Shown: positions 34,284 to 43,625, counted from the first letter of the stretch. The stretch is DNA of 47,158 nucleotides from JAIMBK01 sp040755975 (GCA_040755975.1 JBFLZY010000012.1:1-47158); one strand, 5' to 3'. The notes: generated by a model from the sequence alone, not told the origin. Program-made: numbers and translations.

Positions 34284-35377
34284 CGCCCCCCTCCCTTTTT
34301 GCCCTTGATCATGGCGATCCCGAGCAGGAGCGCCGGCAGCAGCGCCTCGTAGGTCAGGCCGTGAAAGGGCCAGGTAAGCCCGATGTAGCGGATCATATCC
34401 AGGGTGCTGCGGTGAAAAATAAAGGTAAGAGAGATAATGATCACTCCCACCGGCAGGATTAAGGGGCGGTACGTCCGCAGCCCCAGCGTCTGGGCGGCGC
34501 CCAGCACGATGACCCAGTAGAAGGCGCCGATTTTTAAAAGGCCGCCGGCCACCCAGATAACCACTACCAAAATTTCCAGGCGTTCGATGAAATTGGCCAG
34601 CTGGATCAGGCGGACGGCGTTGAAGGTGGGAAACAGGTAGCTGGCCGGAACGATCGGGCCGAAGACGGCGATGGCCAGGAAAACCGCCAGCCCCAGCATA
34701 AAGGTAATCATGAAGGCCGCCAGGGCGACGATGCGGTAGCCGTCCTCCGGGCGGTTGAAGTAGGGCAGGAATACGCCGACGGTGATCAGTTCGCCGAACC
34801 AGGCCAGGGGCGCCAGAGTTCCCTTTATGAGGGCGACGGGGCCGGCGTCGAAAACCGGGAGAAAGTTGGTCATTTTAATGTTCGGGATGGCCAGCACGAC
34901 CAGAACCACGCCGAACACCAAAAGCGTGGCGAAGATCTGGTTGGCGCGGGCCAGCACTTCTAATCCCTGCCAGAGTACGTAGGCGACCGGCACCATAGCC
35001 AGCACGAGGATCGCGATTAAAGGGGTTTCCGGCAAAAAGGTCGGGGTGAGCAGGGCGCCGAATTCCCTCACCACCACGGTAACGATGTGTAAAAAAAACC
35101 ACAGGTAAAAAAACGAAACGATTTTTCCCGGCACTTTCCCCAGGATGATCTCCAGGTACTCAAAAAGGGTCTTGCCGGGAAAGCGCAGGCTTAAATTGAC
35201 CATCAGGCAACTGATCACCAGCCCTCCCGCGCCGGCCAGCAAAATGCAGAGCCAGGCGTCCTGCGCGGCGTAGGTGATGGGCAGGCTGGGGGCGGTGAGG
35301 GTCGCCGTGGCCAGGACCACCTGCGCCAGCAAAAGCACGGCCTGCAGGCCGCTGATTTTGCCCTTCTCCAGAGACAT
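34280..35377 (-). CDS. GerB family spore germination permease
   Basis: 365-residue integral membrane subunit of the germinant receptor, related to amino acid/polyamine permeases and thought to bind the germinant. It shows about ten hydrophobic helices and GerB signatures such as SLEKGKISGLQAVLLLAQVVLATATL at the start, PGKTLFEYLEIILGKVPGKI, and an N-terminal helix-1 break. It is placed four bases after the GerA-like gene and overlaps the GerC-like gene. Confidence 0.92.
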   Translation of the reverse strand: MSLEKGKISGLQAVLLLAQVVLATATLTAPSLPITYAAQDAWLCILLAGAGGLVISCLMVNLSLRFPGKTLFEYLEIILGKVPGKIVSFFYLWFFLHIVTVVVREFGALLTPTFLPETPLIAILVLAMVPVAYVLWQGLEVLARANQIFATLLVFGVVLVVLAIPNIKMTNFLPVFDAGPVALIKGTLAPLAWFGELITVGVFLPYFNRPEDGYRIVALAAFMITFMLGLAVFLAIAVFGPIVPASYLFPTFNAVRLIQLANFIERLEILVVVIWVAGGLLKIGAFYWVIVLGAAQTLGLRTYRPLILPVGVIIISLTFIFHRSTLDMIRYIGLTWPFHGLTYEALLPALLLGIAMIKGKKGGGR

Positions 35378-35381
35378 GCCT

Positions 35382-37091
35382 TTAGCGCCCCGCTTTCTTC
35401 CGCCCGGCCGGGGGGCGGGGCTTTGCGCCGGGACCCTCTCTTTGCGGGTTGGCCCGGGCGATTAAGCGGGGGCGGCTGCGCATGGCCCACCAGGGGGCGC
35501 GGACGAGAAAATCTTTCTGGTCGGAAAGGACCAGCGGCGCCGCCGGGGCGAGGAAGGGCACCCCGAAGGAACGGAGGGAGGCCAGGTGGACGACCAGGGT
35601 GAAGACACCGATTAACAGTCCGTACAGGCCCATAAAGCCAGCCAGGAAGATCAGGGGGAACCGGATTACCCTTAAAGTTATACTTCCCGTGTAGATGAAG
35701 GAAAAGGAAGCAACCCCGGTAAGGGCGACGACAATCACGGTGGCCGCGCCCACCAGTCCCGCCCGCACGGCGGCCTGCCCCAGCACCAGCGCGCCGACGA
35801 TGCTGACCGCCTGCCCCAGGGGCTGGGGCATGCGCAGGCCCGCCTCCCGGAGCGCCTCAAAGACAAACTCCATCAGCAGCACTTCCACAAAAGCCGGGAA
35901 AGGCACCCCTTCCCGCTGGGCGGCTATGCTCAATAAAAGCGGCGTAGGCAGCAGTTCCGGGTTGTAGGTGATGATCGCCACGTAGAGGGCGGAGGCCAGC
36001 AGCACGGTAATTACCGAAATTAAACGGGTGAGCCTGGCCAGGGCGGTGAAAACGTAGCGCTGGTAATAATCCTCCGGGTCCTGGATGATTTCCATGAAAA
36101 GCGCGGGGGCGGTGAGGACGTAAGGAGTGCCGTCGACCATGACGGCCGCCCGCCCTTCCAGGAGCTGGGCCGCCACCTTATCCACCCGGTCGGTGTGGTT
36201 GACGGAGCCAAAAGGGCTTAAAGGGTTGTCTTCAATCAACTCTTCGATCTGGCCGCCCTCCAGAACGCCGTCGATATTGATCCGCTGCAGGCGTTCCTTT
36301 ATTTCGGCAACCAGCCCCGGCTGCACGATTCCCGCCACGTACGCCACGGCCACCTCCGTCTGCGTTACCCGGCCCAGGGTGAGCGTTTCGATTTTGAGCG
36401 CGGGATTTTTAATGCGCCGCCGGAGCAGAGAAGTGTTTGTGCGCAGGGTTTCGACGAAGGCTTCCCGGGGGCCGCGCACCACTTTGTCCGTGATGGAGTC
36501 CTCGACGGAGCGGGCCTCCCAGCTCCGGGCGCCGTTGATGACGGCGGTGGCGTGCCCGTCGACCAGCAGAACCGTGTCGCCGGATAAAATGGCGTTTACC
36601 GTTCTTTCCAGCCGGTCCGTGCGGTCCACCTGGTGGATGCACAAACCCTGCCGGAGGATGAACTCCAGCGCACCCGCCCTGGTGATCTCTTTGGCGGAAG
36701 CAACCAACGGCACTTCTAAAGACAGCGCCTTCATGATCTGGTCGCTGACCAGGTCCTTGTCCACCAGGCCGTCCGTGTAGATGAGCGCCAGGCGGATGTT
36801 TTGGTTTTGCGCGAAGTTGAATTCCCGGAAAATTATGTCGCTGCAGTTGGCGAAAACGGCTTTCAAGTTTTGCAGGTTCTCGTCCAGGGAACTGCTTAAA
36901 AGAAGATCTTTCCATTCGGGGGTTTTTACCGAGGTGGAAATACCCGCGGCCGAAGATACCCCTGCCCCGCCGCCCCCGCCCGATTCCGGCGGGCTGCCCG
37001 CTTCGGCCTGCCGCAAGCCTTCCTGCCGGCCGGCCGGGATTTTTTTTGCCTTTCTTGGCCGCGGAAAGAAAAATCCGGGGAATTTCACCAA
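35382..37091 (-). CDS. GerA family spore germination protein
   Basis: About 569-residue GerA-type receptor subunit. A polar, basic and glycine-rich N-terminus precedes the soluble domain (SLDENLQNLKAVFANCSDIIFREF, LLVDGHATAVINGARSWEARSVEDS, RGPREAFVETLRTNTSLLRRRI, all family marks). About five membrane helices follow (GVPFPAFVEVLLMEFVFEALREAG, AVSIVGALVLGQAAV). The start is uncertain: TTG at 37091 has AAAGGGAG eight bases ahead; GTG at 37088 and TTG at 37154 are alternatives. It is the first gene of gerABC plus a small protein. Confidence 0.92.
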   Translation of the reverse strand: MVKFPGFFFPRPRKAKKIPAGRQEGLRQAEAGSPPESGGGGGAGVSSAAGISTSVKTPEWKDLLLSSSLDENLQNLKAVFANCSDIIFREFNFAQNQNIRLALIYTDGLVDKDLVSDQIMKALSLEVPLVASAKEITRAGALEFILRQGLCIHQVDRTDRLERTVNAILSGDTVLLVDGHATAVINGARSWEARSVEDSITDKVVRGPREAFVETLRTNTSLLRRRIKNPALKIETLTLGRVTQTEVAVAYVAGIVQPGLVAEIKERLQRINIDGVLEGGQIEELIEDNPLSPFGSVNHTDRVDKVAAQLLEGRAAVMVDGTPYVLTAPALFMEIIQDPEDYYQRYVFTALARLTRLISVITVLLASALYVAIITYNPELLPTPLLLSIAAQREGVPFPAFVEVLLMEFVFEALREAGLRMPQPLGQAVSIVGALVLGQAAVRAGLVGAATVIVVALTGVASFSFIYTGSITLRVIRFPLIFLAGFMGLYGLLIGVFTLVVHLASLRSFGVPFLAPAAPLVLSDQKDFLVRAPWWAMRSRPRLIARANPQREGPGAKPRPPAGRKKAGR

Positions 37092-37177
37092 AGGACATGC
37101 TCCCTTTCTGTTGCCCTGGCTAGGAGAAGATCCCTGTTTGCTTATTTTTTGCAATTAATGTCTGATTATGTATATTT

Positions 37178-37217
37178 AAAAGAAAAGCCTGCTTTTTTCA
37201 GCAACGAAAAGCAGGCT
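37178..37217 (-). terminator. Rho-independent terminator after the UPF0173 gene
   Basis: AGCCTGCTTTT (37186-37196) and AAAAGCAGGCT (37207-37217) form an 11-bp stem. On the minus strand it is followed by TTTCTTTT. Confidence 0.85.
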
Positions 37218-37249
37218 GCGACCGACTGGGGGACAAAACACGGGCCGGC

Positions 37250-37951
37250 TTAGAAAGTGTATTCCTCTCCGGGCGCGAGCACGACGACTTCTACGTCCGG
37301 AACCTCTTTTTGCACGGCCTCGACAAATGGCGCGGCTTCCTGAACGAGAATCGGGAAGGTTTTGTAGTGCATGGGGATGACTTTTTTGGCTCCTAAGAGC
37401 CTGGCCGCCGCGGCTGCCTGCCGGGGGTCCATGGTAAAGACGCCGCCGATGGGCAAAAGGGCCAGGTCGATGGGGTAGAGTTCCCCTAAAATTTTCATCG
37501 AGGCAAAAACGCCCGTGTCCCCGGCGTGGTAGATGGTGAAGCCGTTTTCCAGCGTGATTACGTATCCGCACGGGCTGGCCGTCTGGGAGGAGTGGCAGGC
37601 CTGGACCATGGTCACCGCGATGCCGTCCACCTGGTAGGTGCCGCCGATGTTCATGCCCATTCCGAAGACGATTTGCTCGTCGGGAAGGCCGGCCTCGGCG
37701 CTCAACCGGCCCACCGTTTCCGGCATCCCCACCAGCGTGGCGCCGGTGTCCTTGGCGATTTGGGCGGCGTTTGCCGCGTGGTCGAAGTGATCGTGGGTGA
37801 CCAGCACCAGGTCGGCGCTTTTGATTTCTTTTGGGCTGCAGGGCGCCAGCGGATTCCCCTCCAGCCAGGGGTCGATAAGAATTACTTTCCCTCCCTCCGA
37901 AGTAATTTGAAAGCCGGCGTGGGAAAGCCACTTGACTTTTAGCTTGGCCAT
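37250..37951 (-). CDS. UPF0173 metallo-beta-lactamase-fold hydrolase
   Basis: 233-residue metal-dependent hydrolase. The HxHxDH motif is VTHDHFDHA, further ligands come from QACHSSQTASP, the aspartate in YHAGDTGVF and the late histidine in VIPMHYKTFP. The N-terminus KVKWLSHAGFQI and the length identify the UPF0173 family. Its physiological substrate is not established. It is a single-gene unit with its own terminator. Confidence 0.88.
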   Translation of the reverse strand: MAKLKVKWLSHAGFQITSEGGKVILIDPWLEGNPLAPCSPKEIKSADLVLVTHDHFDHAANAAQIAKDTGATLVGMPETVGRLSAEAGLPDEQIVFGMGMNIGGTYQVDGIAVTMVQACHSSQTASPCGYVITLENGFTIYHAGDTGVFASMKILGELYPIDLALLPIGGVFTMDPRQAAAAARLLGAKKVIPMHYKTFPILVQEAAPFVEAVQKEVPDVEVVVLAPGEEYTF

Positions 37952-38156
37952 GGTTCACCTGGTTTAAAAAACCAGTACTTGCCTCCTTTCCGGTATATTT
38001 TTAGGGTAGCCAGTTACCCGAATTGTACCATGTCCTGCCCCCAAGTACAATTATTCTCTTAGCTGATTATTTTGGTTTCTTGGGGTTTACTTTCTTTTAC
38101 CATTGTGCTACTGTAAATAGAGAGAAATTTTAGAAATTTAGACGGAGGAAGTGTCT

Positions 38157-38609
38157 ATGGAGCCGAGGGATGAGCTGAAGATTTGCCGGATGGGGATGAA
38201 AGTGCGCTGGGGCGATTGCGATGCTGCCGGAATTGTTTATTACGCCAAATATTTCGACTGGTTTTCGGACGGGCGCGTCGAGCTGTTTGCAAACATCGGT
38301 TTGCCCTACCGCAAAACTTTTCACGAAAAGGGCATCGAGCTGGTCGCCGTGGAAGCCAGTTGCCGCTACAGGCAATCCCTGCGGCCGGAAGAGGAAATAA
38401 TTTTGGAAACGTTTTTAACAAAGGTGACGCGGGCGCGCCTGGAGTTTCGTTACCGGGTGCTCCGGAGAGAAGACGGCGTCCTGGCCGCCGAGGGCGCGAC
38501 GGCCCACGCTTACGTGGATGCGGAAGGAAAACCCTTTGACGTGAAAAAAAGACACCCTTTGCTTTGGGAAGAGATTGGCCGCGCCGTCAACGGCACCTGG
38601 GAGGGTTAA
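38157..38609 (+). CDS. Hot-dog fold acyl-CoA thioesterase (4HBT/FadM type)
   Basis: 150-residue hot-dog thioesterase. The active-site block VRWGDCDAAGIVYYAKYFDWF has the aspartate and helix usual for 4-hydroxybenzoyl-CoA/YbgC/FadM enzymes, which cleave acyl- or aroyl-CoA. The ATG at 38157 with GGAGG upstream is the start. fabF begins two bases after its stop, so both are probably translated together, suggesting it releases or edits an acyl chain made or used by the neighbouring genes. Confidence 0.85.
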   Translation: MEPRDELKICRMGMKVRWGDCDAAGIVYYAKYFDWFSDGRVELFANIGLPYRKTFHEKGIELVAVEASCRYRQSLRPEEEIILETFLTKVTRARLEFRYRVLRREDGVLAAEGATAHAYVDAEGKPFDVKKRHPLLWEEIGRAVNGTWEG

Positions 38610-38611
38610 AA

Positions 38612-39868
38612 ATGCAGGAGCGGATCGTGATTACCGGCATGGGGGCGGTAACCCCTGTCGGCGTCGGCGTAGAGGAATACTGGCGTTCTTTGCTTGCCGG
38701 CAGGGGGGGCGTGGGAAAAATCACCCGTTTTCCTCCCGACGGGCTGCCCTCCCAGATTGGCGCCGAGGTGAAGGGGTTTGTCCCGGAGAATTATTTGCCC
38801 AAGAAACTGGTGAGGGAAACCGACCCCTTTGCGCAGTACGCCATTGCCGCAATGCAGATGGCCGTCGAGGAAAGCGGGCTTAATTTGGCCGAAGAGGACC
38901 CTTTTCGCGTCGGGGTAGTGCTGGGCAATTCCATCGGGGGGATTGCTTCCATCGCCCAGGCTCAGGACAGGATCACCCGCACCGGCTCTTTGCGGATGAG
39001 CCCGCATTTTATTACGAAAATGCTGGGGAATCTGGCGGCTACGCACGTGGCGATCATTTACGGCTTAAAAGGGCCCGGCGTAACCGTCAGCACGGCCTGC
39101 GCTTCCGGGGCCGACGCGGTGGGGGTGGCGGCCATGTTTTTGCAAGCGGGGGAGGCGGACGTAATGATTGCCGCGGGTACGGAATCTTTGTTTTGTACGC
39201 TCGTAATTGCCGGGCTGCACGCCACCAGGGCGGTTTCCACCAGCAACGGGGAGCCGGAAAAGGCCTGCCGGCCGTTTGACCGCCGGCGTGATGGGATGGT
39301 TCTGGGGGAGGGGGCCGGCGCCTTGATTCTGGAAACTCTGGTGCACGCCCGGAAAAGGGGCGCGCCCGTTCTGGCCGAACTGCTCGGCTACGCCAACTAC
39401 GGCGAAGGGTATCACATCACCGCGCCGGCGCCGGACGGCTCCGGGGAAATAAGGTGCATGCAGAGAGCGCTGGAAAAAGCCGGCCTTACCCCCGGCCAGA
39501 TCGATTATATCAACGCCCACGGCACCTCCACGCCGCTGGGGGACAAAATTGAGACGCTGGCCATCAAAGCCGTCTTCGGCCCGCGCGCTTATCAGCTCCC
39601 CGTAAGCTCCACCAAGGGCGCCACCGGGCATCTGATGGGTGCCGGCGGGGTCACCGAGCTGATCGCCTGCGTCAAGGCCATCCAGGAAGGTATCGTTCCC
39701 CCGACGATCAATTACGAAGAGCCGGACCCCGAATGCGATCTGGATTACGTACCCAACCGGGCTAGACGCGCCAAAGTCCGGATCGCCATGTCCAATTCCT
39801 TTGGTTTCGGCGGGCAAAACGCCTGCCTGATCGTGGGGGAATTTTCGCCGGAGGCAAAAAGGAAATGA
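38612..39868 (+). CDS. fabF: Beta-ketoacyl-[ACP] synthase II (FabF-like)
   Basis: 418-residue condensing enzyme that extends acyl-ACP with malonyl-ACP. The Cys-His-His triad is complete: STACASGADAVG (Cys), NAHGTSTPLGDKIE (His) and GATGHLMGAGG (His), with the terminal NSFGFGGQN. The N-terminus RIVITGMGAVTPVG fixes the ATG at 38612. It lies outside a fab operon (no acpP, fabD or fabG nearby) and is tightly coupled to a thioesterase, so it may serve a specialised acyl chain rather than bulk fatty-acid synthesis (inference). Confidence 0.92.
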   Translation: MQERIVITGMGAVTPVGVGVEEYWRSLLAGRGGVGKITRFPPDGLPSQIGAEVKGFVPENYLPKKLVRETDPFAQYAIAAMQMAVEESGLNLAEEDPFRVGVVLGNSIGGIASIAQAQDRITRTGSLRMSPHFITKMLGNLAATHVAIIYGLKGPGVTVSTACASGADAVGVAAMFLQAGEADVMIAAGTESLFCTLVIAGLHATRAVSTSNGEPEKACRPFDRRRDGMVLGEGAGALILETLVHARKRGAPVLAELLGYANYGEGYHITAPAPDGSGEIRCMQRALEKAGLTPGQIDYINAHGTSTPLGDKIETLAIKAVFGPRAYQLPVSSTKGATGHLMGAGGVTELIACVKAIQEGIVPPTINYEEPDPECDLDYVPNRARRAKVRIAMSNSFGFGGQNACLIVGEFSPEAKRK

Positions 39869-39923
39869 TGAATTTGCAGAGAATCTAAACGCTTAAAGAA
39901 GCTTTTGCGGGAGGAACGGGATA

Positions 39924-41069
39924 GTGGATTTTCAGCTTACCCCGGCTCAAGAACTTTTGCGTAAGGCGGCCCGCGAGTTTGCCGAGCGGGAGATTGCGCC
40001 CCTGGTTGAGGAAATGGAAAGAACGGACGAGGTGCCGCTGGGTTTAATCAAGAAGATGGGTGCGCAGGGATACCTGGGCGTAACCGTGCCCGTTGAGGAA
40101 GGCGGGACCGGCCTGGGGCACCTGGCCCGGATGATTCTTTTGGAAGAGTTGGGGCGCGTTTCGGCGGCGATGAGCATGGCCCTGCAGTGCCTGCAATTTG
40201 GCGCGGGATGCCTGCTGGAATTCGGCAGCCCGGCGCAAAAAGAAAGATACGGGCGCGCCCTGGCGAAAGGCGAAGTGCTGGCCGCCGCCGCTATTACGGA
40301 AGCCGGCGGGGGGTCCGACCCCGCGGGAATTGCCGCCGCCGCCGTGGATTGCGGGGATCATTACTTATTGAACGGCCGCAAGGTATTCATCACCAACTCG
40401 CACATTGCCGATCTGGGCGTTTTTATCGCCAGGACGAAGGATGAGCCGAAGAAAGAATTCAGTGCTTTTGTAGTGGAAAAAGGCACGCCTGGTTTTTACC
40501 CCGGCCGCGCGGAAAAAAAGATCGGATTTCACGGGTGCGTGACGGGCGAACTCGTCCTGGAAAACTGCCGGGTGCCGAAAGAAAACCTTTTGGGGGAAGA
40601 AGGGCAAGGGCTGGCCATCGCTTTAAAAGGGGTGAACGATTACGGGCGCACCGGCATTGTGGGCGTCGCCCTGGGGCTCATGCAGGCCTCCCTGGAAGCC
40701 GCCCGGAAATTTGCCGGGGAAAGGGTCCTCTACGGGAAGCCCATCAGCAGCCTCCCCGCCGTCCACTTCCGGATCGCCGAAATGTACGCCGATCTGGAAG
40801 CAAGCCGCCTGCTGGCCTACCGGGCGGCCTGGCTCCTGGACCAAAAGAAGCGGGCCGACACGGAAATCGCGGCCACGAAATTTTTTGCCACGGAGGCGGC
40901 CCTGCGCTGCGCCCGCAAGGCCATGGACATTCACGGCGCGTACGGCTGCATCAAAGGATATGCCGTGGAGCGCTACTGCCGGGACGCCCAGCTGCTCGTT
41001 CCGGCGGACGGCACCAACGACATCATGCGGGTGGTGGCCGGCCGCAACCTGACCGCGCGCAGCAAATAA
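39924..41069 (+). CDS. Acyl-CoA dehydrogenase (short-chain type)
   Basis: 381-residue flavoenzyme that introduces the 2,3 double bond in acyl-CoA and passes electrons to ETF. Blocks: AAAITEAGGGSDPAG and KVFITNSHIADLG (FAD and substrate), GRTGIVGVALGLMQASLEAA, and HGAYGCIKGYAVERYCRDAQ. At the catalytic-base position where short-chain enzymes have Glu (EGTxEI) this protein has Asp362 (ADGTNDIMR). GTG at 39924 follows GGGAGGAACGGGATA. It lies 55 bases after fabF on the same strand. Confidence 0.9.
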   Translation: MDFQLTPAQELLRKAAREFAEREIAPLVEEMERTDEVPLGLIKKMGAQGYLGVTVPVEEGGTGLGHLARMILLEELGRVSAAMSMALQCLQFGAGCLLEFGSPAQKERYGRALAKGEVLAAAAITEAGGGSDPAGIAAAAVDCGDHYLLNGRKVFITNSHIADLGVFIARTKDEPKKEFSAFVVEKGTPGFYPGRAEKKIGFHGCVTGELVLENCRVPKENLLGEEGQGLAIALKGVNDYGRTGIVGVALGLMQASLEAARKFAGERVLYGKPISSLPAVHFRIAEMYADLEASRLLAYRAAWLLDQKKRADTEIAATKFFATEAALRCARKAMDIHGAYGCIKGYAVERYCRDAQLLVPADGTNDIMRVVAGRNLTARSK

Positions 41070-41153
41070 GGGGGCGCAAAGTGAGCCGGCAGGCAAAGAG
41101 ACGCTGGCATTTGCCGCCTTTTTTTGATATGATGATCTTAGCGGGTTTTTCTT

Positions 41154-41184
41154 CCGACACCCGACATCCAACACCCGACGCCCG
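41154..41184 (+). repeat. Degenerate heptamer tandem repeat before a ribosome binding site
   Basis: CCGACAC, CCGACAT, CCAACAC, CCGACGC and a partial CCG follow one another, then TTTTTGGAGGT leads into the first PAC2 gene. Compare 10717-10740, where perfect CCGACGA units end in the same way. Confidence 0.85.
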
Positions 41185-41202
41185 TTTTTGGAGGTGGCCC
41201 GA

Positions 41203-42108
41203 ATGTCCGGCAAGCTGAATATTTTGAAAAAACCAGCCGTTCGCGATCCGTACCTGGTGGCCGCCTGGCCGGGAATCGGCAACATCGGCCTGATTGCCGT
41301 CAATTATTTGAAGAACAGGCTGGCGGCGGAAGAGTTCGGGGAGCTTGAACCGTGGCATTTTTTCTTCCCCAAGAGCGTGACCATTAAAAATGGCGTGCTT
41401 CAGAAGATGGAATTTCCCACCGGCAAGTTTTACTACAAAAAAGGAGAGCGGGATTTAATCATTTTTCTGGCGGAAATGCAGCCCGGCGAGGAAGATGAAA
41501 TTTTTGAGATGGCCAATCTCGTTTTGGACGTGGCGGTGGAATTTGGCTGCCGGCGGGTTTATACGGCGGGAGCGGCGGTGGCGCCGATTCACCACACGGC
41601 CCGGCCCAGGGTCTGGGCGGTGCCTAACGACCAGGCGTTGCTCGGGGAAGTAAAAAGATATAAAAACACTATCGTGATGAGCGATCTGGACGATCGCGAG
41701 GGCCGCGGCAACATCACCGGGTTAAACGGCGTGCTTTTGGGAGTGGCCAGAAAGAGGAAACTGGAAGGAATCTGTTTTTTGGGCGAGGTGCCCATGTACG
41801 TCGCCCATTTTCCGGGGCCGTACACCATTTTGTACCCCAAAGCCTCCGGGTCGATTCTGGAAGTTTTCAGCGAAAGTCTGGGTGTGGAAATTGACATGGG
41901 CAACATTAATGCTTTTGCCAACAACGTGGAGCGGGAAATTGAAGGGATTTATCAAAACCTGCCCCCGGCGGTCCGGGAAGAGCTGGACAAATTGAAGCAA
42001 ATCAGCCACGTCAGGGAAGCCGAGCCCGGCCCGATCACCGATGAAGAAAAGGAAAGGATTATCAAGGAAGTGGAAGAGTTTTTCAGGAGGGGAGGTAAAC
42101 ATGATTAA
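41203..42108 (+). CDS. PAC2 family protein, first of a pair
   Basis: 301-residue member of the PAC2 (proteasome assembly chaperone 2) superfamily. Typical features: DPYLVAAWPGIGNIGLIAVNYLKNRL at the start, YTAGAAVAPIHHTARPRVWAVPND, ITGLNGVLLGVARKRKLEGICFLGEVPMYV, and a C-terminal charged helix with DEEKERIIKEVEEFF. In archaea and eukaryotes the family is linked to proteasome assembly; bacterial members have no established role. The ATG at 41203 follows GGAGGT. It overlaps the second PAC2 gene by eight bases. Confidence 0.85.
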   Translation: MSGKLNILKKPAVRDPYLVAAWPGIGNIGLIAVNYLKNRLAAEEFGELEPWHFFFPKSVTIKNGVLQKMEFPTGKFYYKKGERDLIIFLAEMQPGEEDEIFEMANLVLDVAVEFGCRRVYTAGAAVAPIHHTARPRVWAVPNDQALLGEVKRYKNTIVMSDLDDREGRGNITGLNGVLLGVARKRKLEGICFLGEVPMYVAHFPGPYTILYPKASGSILEVFSESLGVEIDMGNINAFANNVEREIEGIYQNLPPAVREELDKLKQISHVREAEPGPITDEEKERIIKEVEEFFRRGGKHD

Positions 42109-42889
42109 CCAGGCTCCCGGAACGCAGGCGCCGTTTTTAGTGGTCAGCTGGAGCCCTGATGTTGCTGAAGTGGGCTGGCGCGCAAGCAATTACCTGCAAA
42201 AAAATCTTCCCTGCAAAGAATTTGCGGAAATTGATCCGTTGGGATTTTTCTCCCTGGGCGGCGTGGAAGTAAAGGGGGACGTTATCCGCTTTCCCCAGGC
42301 CAAATTTTACTCCCTGGAGGAAAAAGATCTCCTCCTTTTGCAAAGCAACCAGCCGACGGCGAAAAGGTATAAATTTTTAAGCATGGTTTTGGATGCGGCC
42401 CAAAAAGTGCAGGCTGCGGGCGTGTATACAATCGGCGGGATCATTTCCATGATCGCCCATACCGACGAAAGAAAAATTTTGGCCATTGTCAATGCCGGGG
42501 AGCTGAAGGAAACTCTGGCCGCTTACGACCTGGACATGGGCCTGGATTACCAGGGGACCACCTCCATGAGCGGATTTCTTTTGTGGGTTGCCAGACAAAG
42601 GAACATTCCGGCGGCCAGTTTCTGGGTGAACGTCCCCTTTTACCTGGCCGAAAAAACGGATCCCAAGGCAAATAAGGCGGTGGCCAGCTTTTTAAACCGG
42701 CGGTTTGGCCTGGGGGTGGATTTAGAGGAGCTGGACCGGGAAATCGAAATCCAGGAAGAGCAGCTTTCCCGGCTCCGGAAAGCCAACCAGGAAGTTGACG
42801 AATACATCGCCCGGCTGGAACTGAACGTGGGCCTCACCCAGCAGGAGGTCGGGAAGCTGGTGGAGGAAATCAACAAGGCCATGGCGTAG
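42101..42889 (+). CDS. PAC2-like protein, second of a pair
   Basis: 262-residue paralogue of the preceding protein: FLVVSWSPDVAEVGWRASNYL, YTIGGIISMIAHTDERKIL and TTSMSGFLLWVARQRNIPAASFWVNVPFYL occupy the same positions. A C-terminal coiled coil (EELDREIEIQEEQLSRL and on) could mediate pairing with its partner. The ATG at 42101 follows GGAGGGGAGG within the upstream gene's end, so the two are co-translated. A terminator follows at 42930. Confidence 0.8.
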   Translation: MINQAPGTQAPFLVVSWSPDVAEVGWRASNYLQKNLPCKEFAEIDPLGFFSLGGVEVKGDVIRFPQAKFYSLEEKDLLLLQSNQPTAKRYKFLSMVLDAAQKVQAAGVYTIGGIISMIAHTDERKILAIVNAGELKETLAAYDLDMGLDYQGTTSMSGFLLWVARQRNIPAASFWVNVPFYLAEKTDPKANKAVASFLNRRFGLGVDLEELDREIEIQEEQLSRLRKANQEVDEYIARLELNVGLTQQEVGKLVEEINKAMA

Positions 42890-42929
42890 AAGGTAGCATA
42901 ATTGACCCTATAAAGAAAACGAAGGCCGG

Positions 42930-42951
42930 CGGGGTCTCGAGGGGCCCCGTT

Positions 42952-42953
<2 letters not shown>
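42930..42953 (+). terminator. Terminator of the PAC2 pair
   Basis: CGGGG (42930-42934) and CCCCG (42945-42949) form the stem, with TTTT after it. It abuts the 3' end of the convergent arsC gene. Confidence 0.65.
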
Positions 42954-43368
<415 letters not shown>

Positions 43369-43400
43369 ATTGAATTCCCTCCCCCAAAAATGGTGTCATC

Positions 43401-43463
43401 GGGCTGGAATTGTCCGGCTCGCTCCGATGCTCCGGGCCGACGAGACACGGGGGTTGGTTCGGG
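43401..43463 (+). repeat. Interspersed repeat, partial copy C
   Basis: Contains TCGCTCCGATGCT-CGGGCC and GACGAGACA as in copies A and B, then TTGGTTCGG, after which similarity ends. A leading CTGGAATTGTCCGG is shared with copy D. It lies upstream of arsC. Confidence 0.7.
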
Positions 43464-43552
43464 CATTGGCAATCCACCCGCATAAATTGTATCTATATGC
43501 GACTACCTGTATTTTAATATGCGGATAAGCTGCCGGGCAAGGGAAACTTTTT

Positions 43553-43594
43553 AAAAAAAGGTTTGCCCGGAGAAATTCCAATATCCGGGCAAAC
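43553..43594 (-). terminator. Rho-independent terminator after the acyl-CoA ligase gene
   Basis: GTTTGCCCGGA (43561-43571) and TCCGGGCAAAC (43584-43594) form a perfect 11-bp stem. On the minus strand it is followed by CTTTTTTT. Confidence 0.9.
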
Positions 43595-43625
43595 GTCTGC
43601 TTCGCAGCCAGGCAATTTTTAGGCA

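Noticed and set aside
36409..37098. 229-codon frame starting ATG at 37098 with a good ribosome binding site within gerA
   Set aside because: Composition is that of a shifted frame and it overlaps the conserved GerA domain; the site more likely serves the TTG at 37091.
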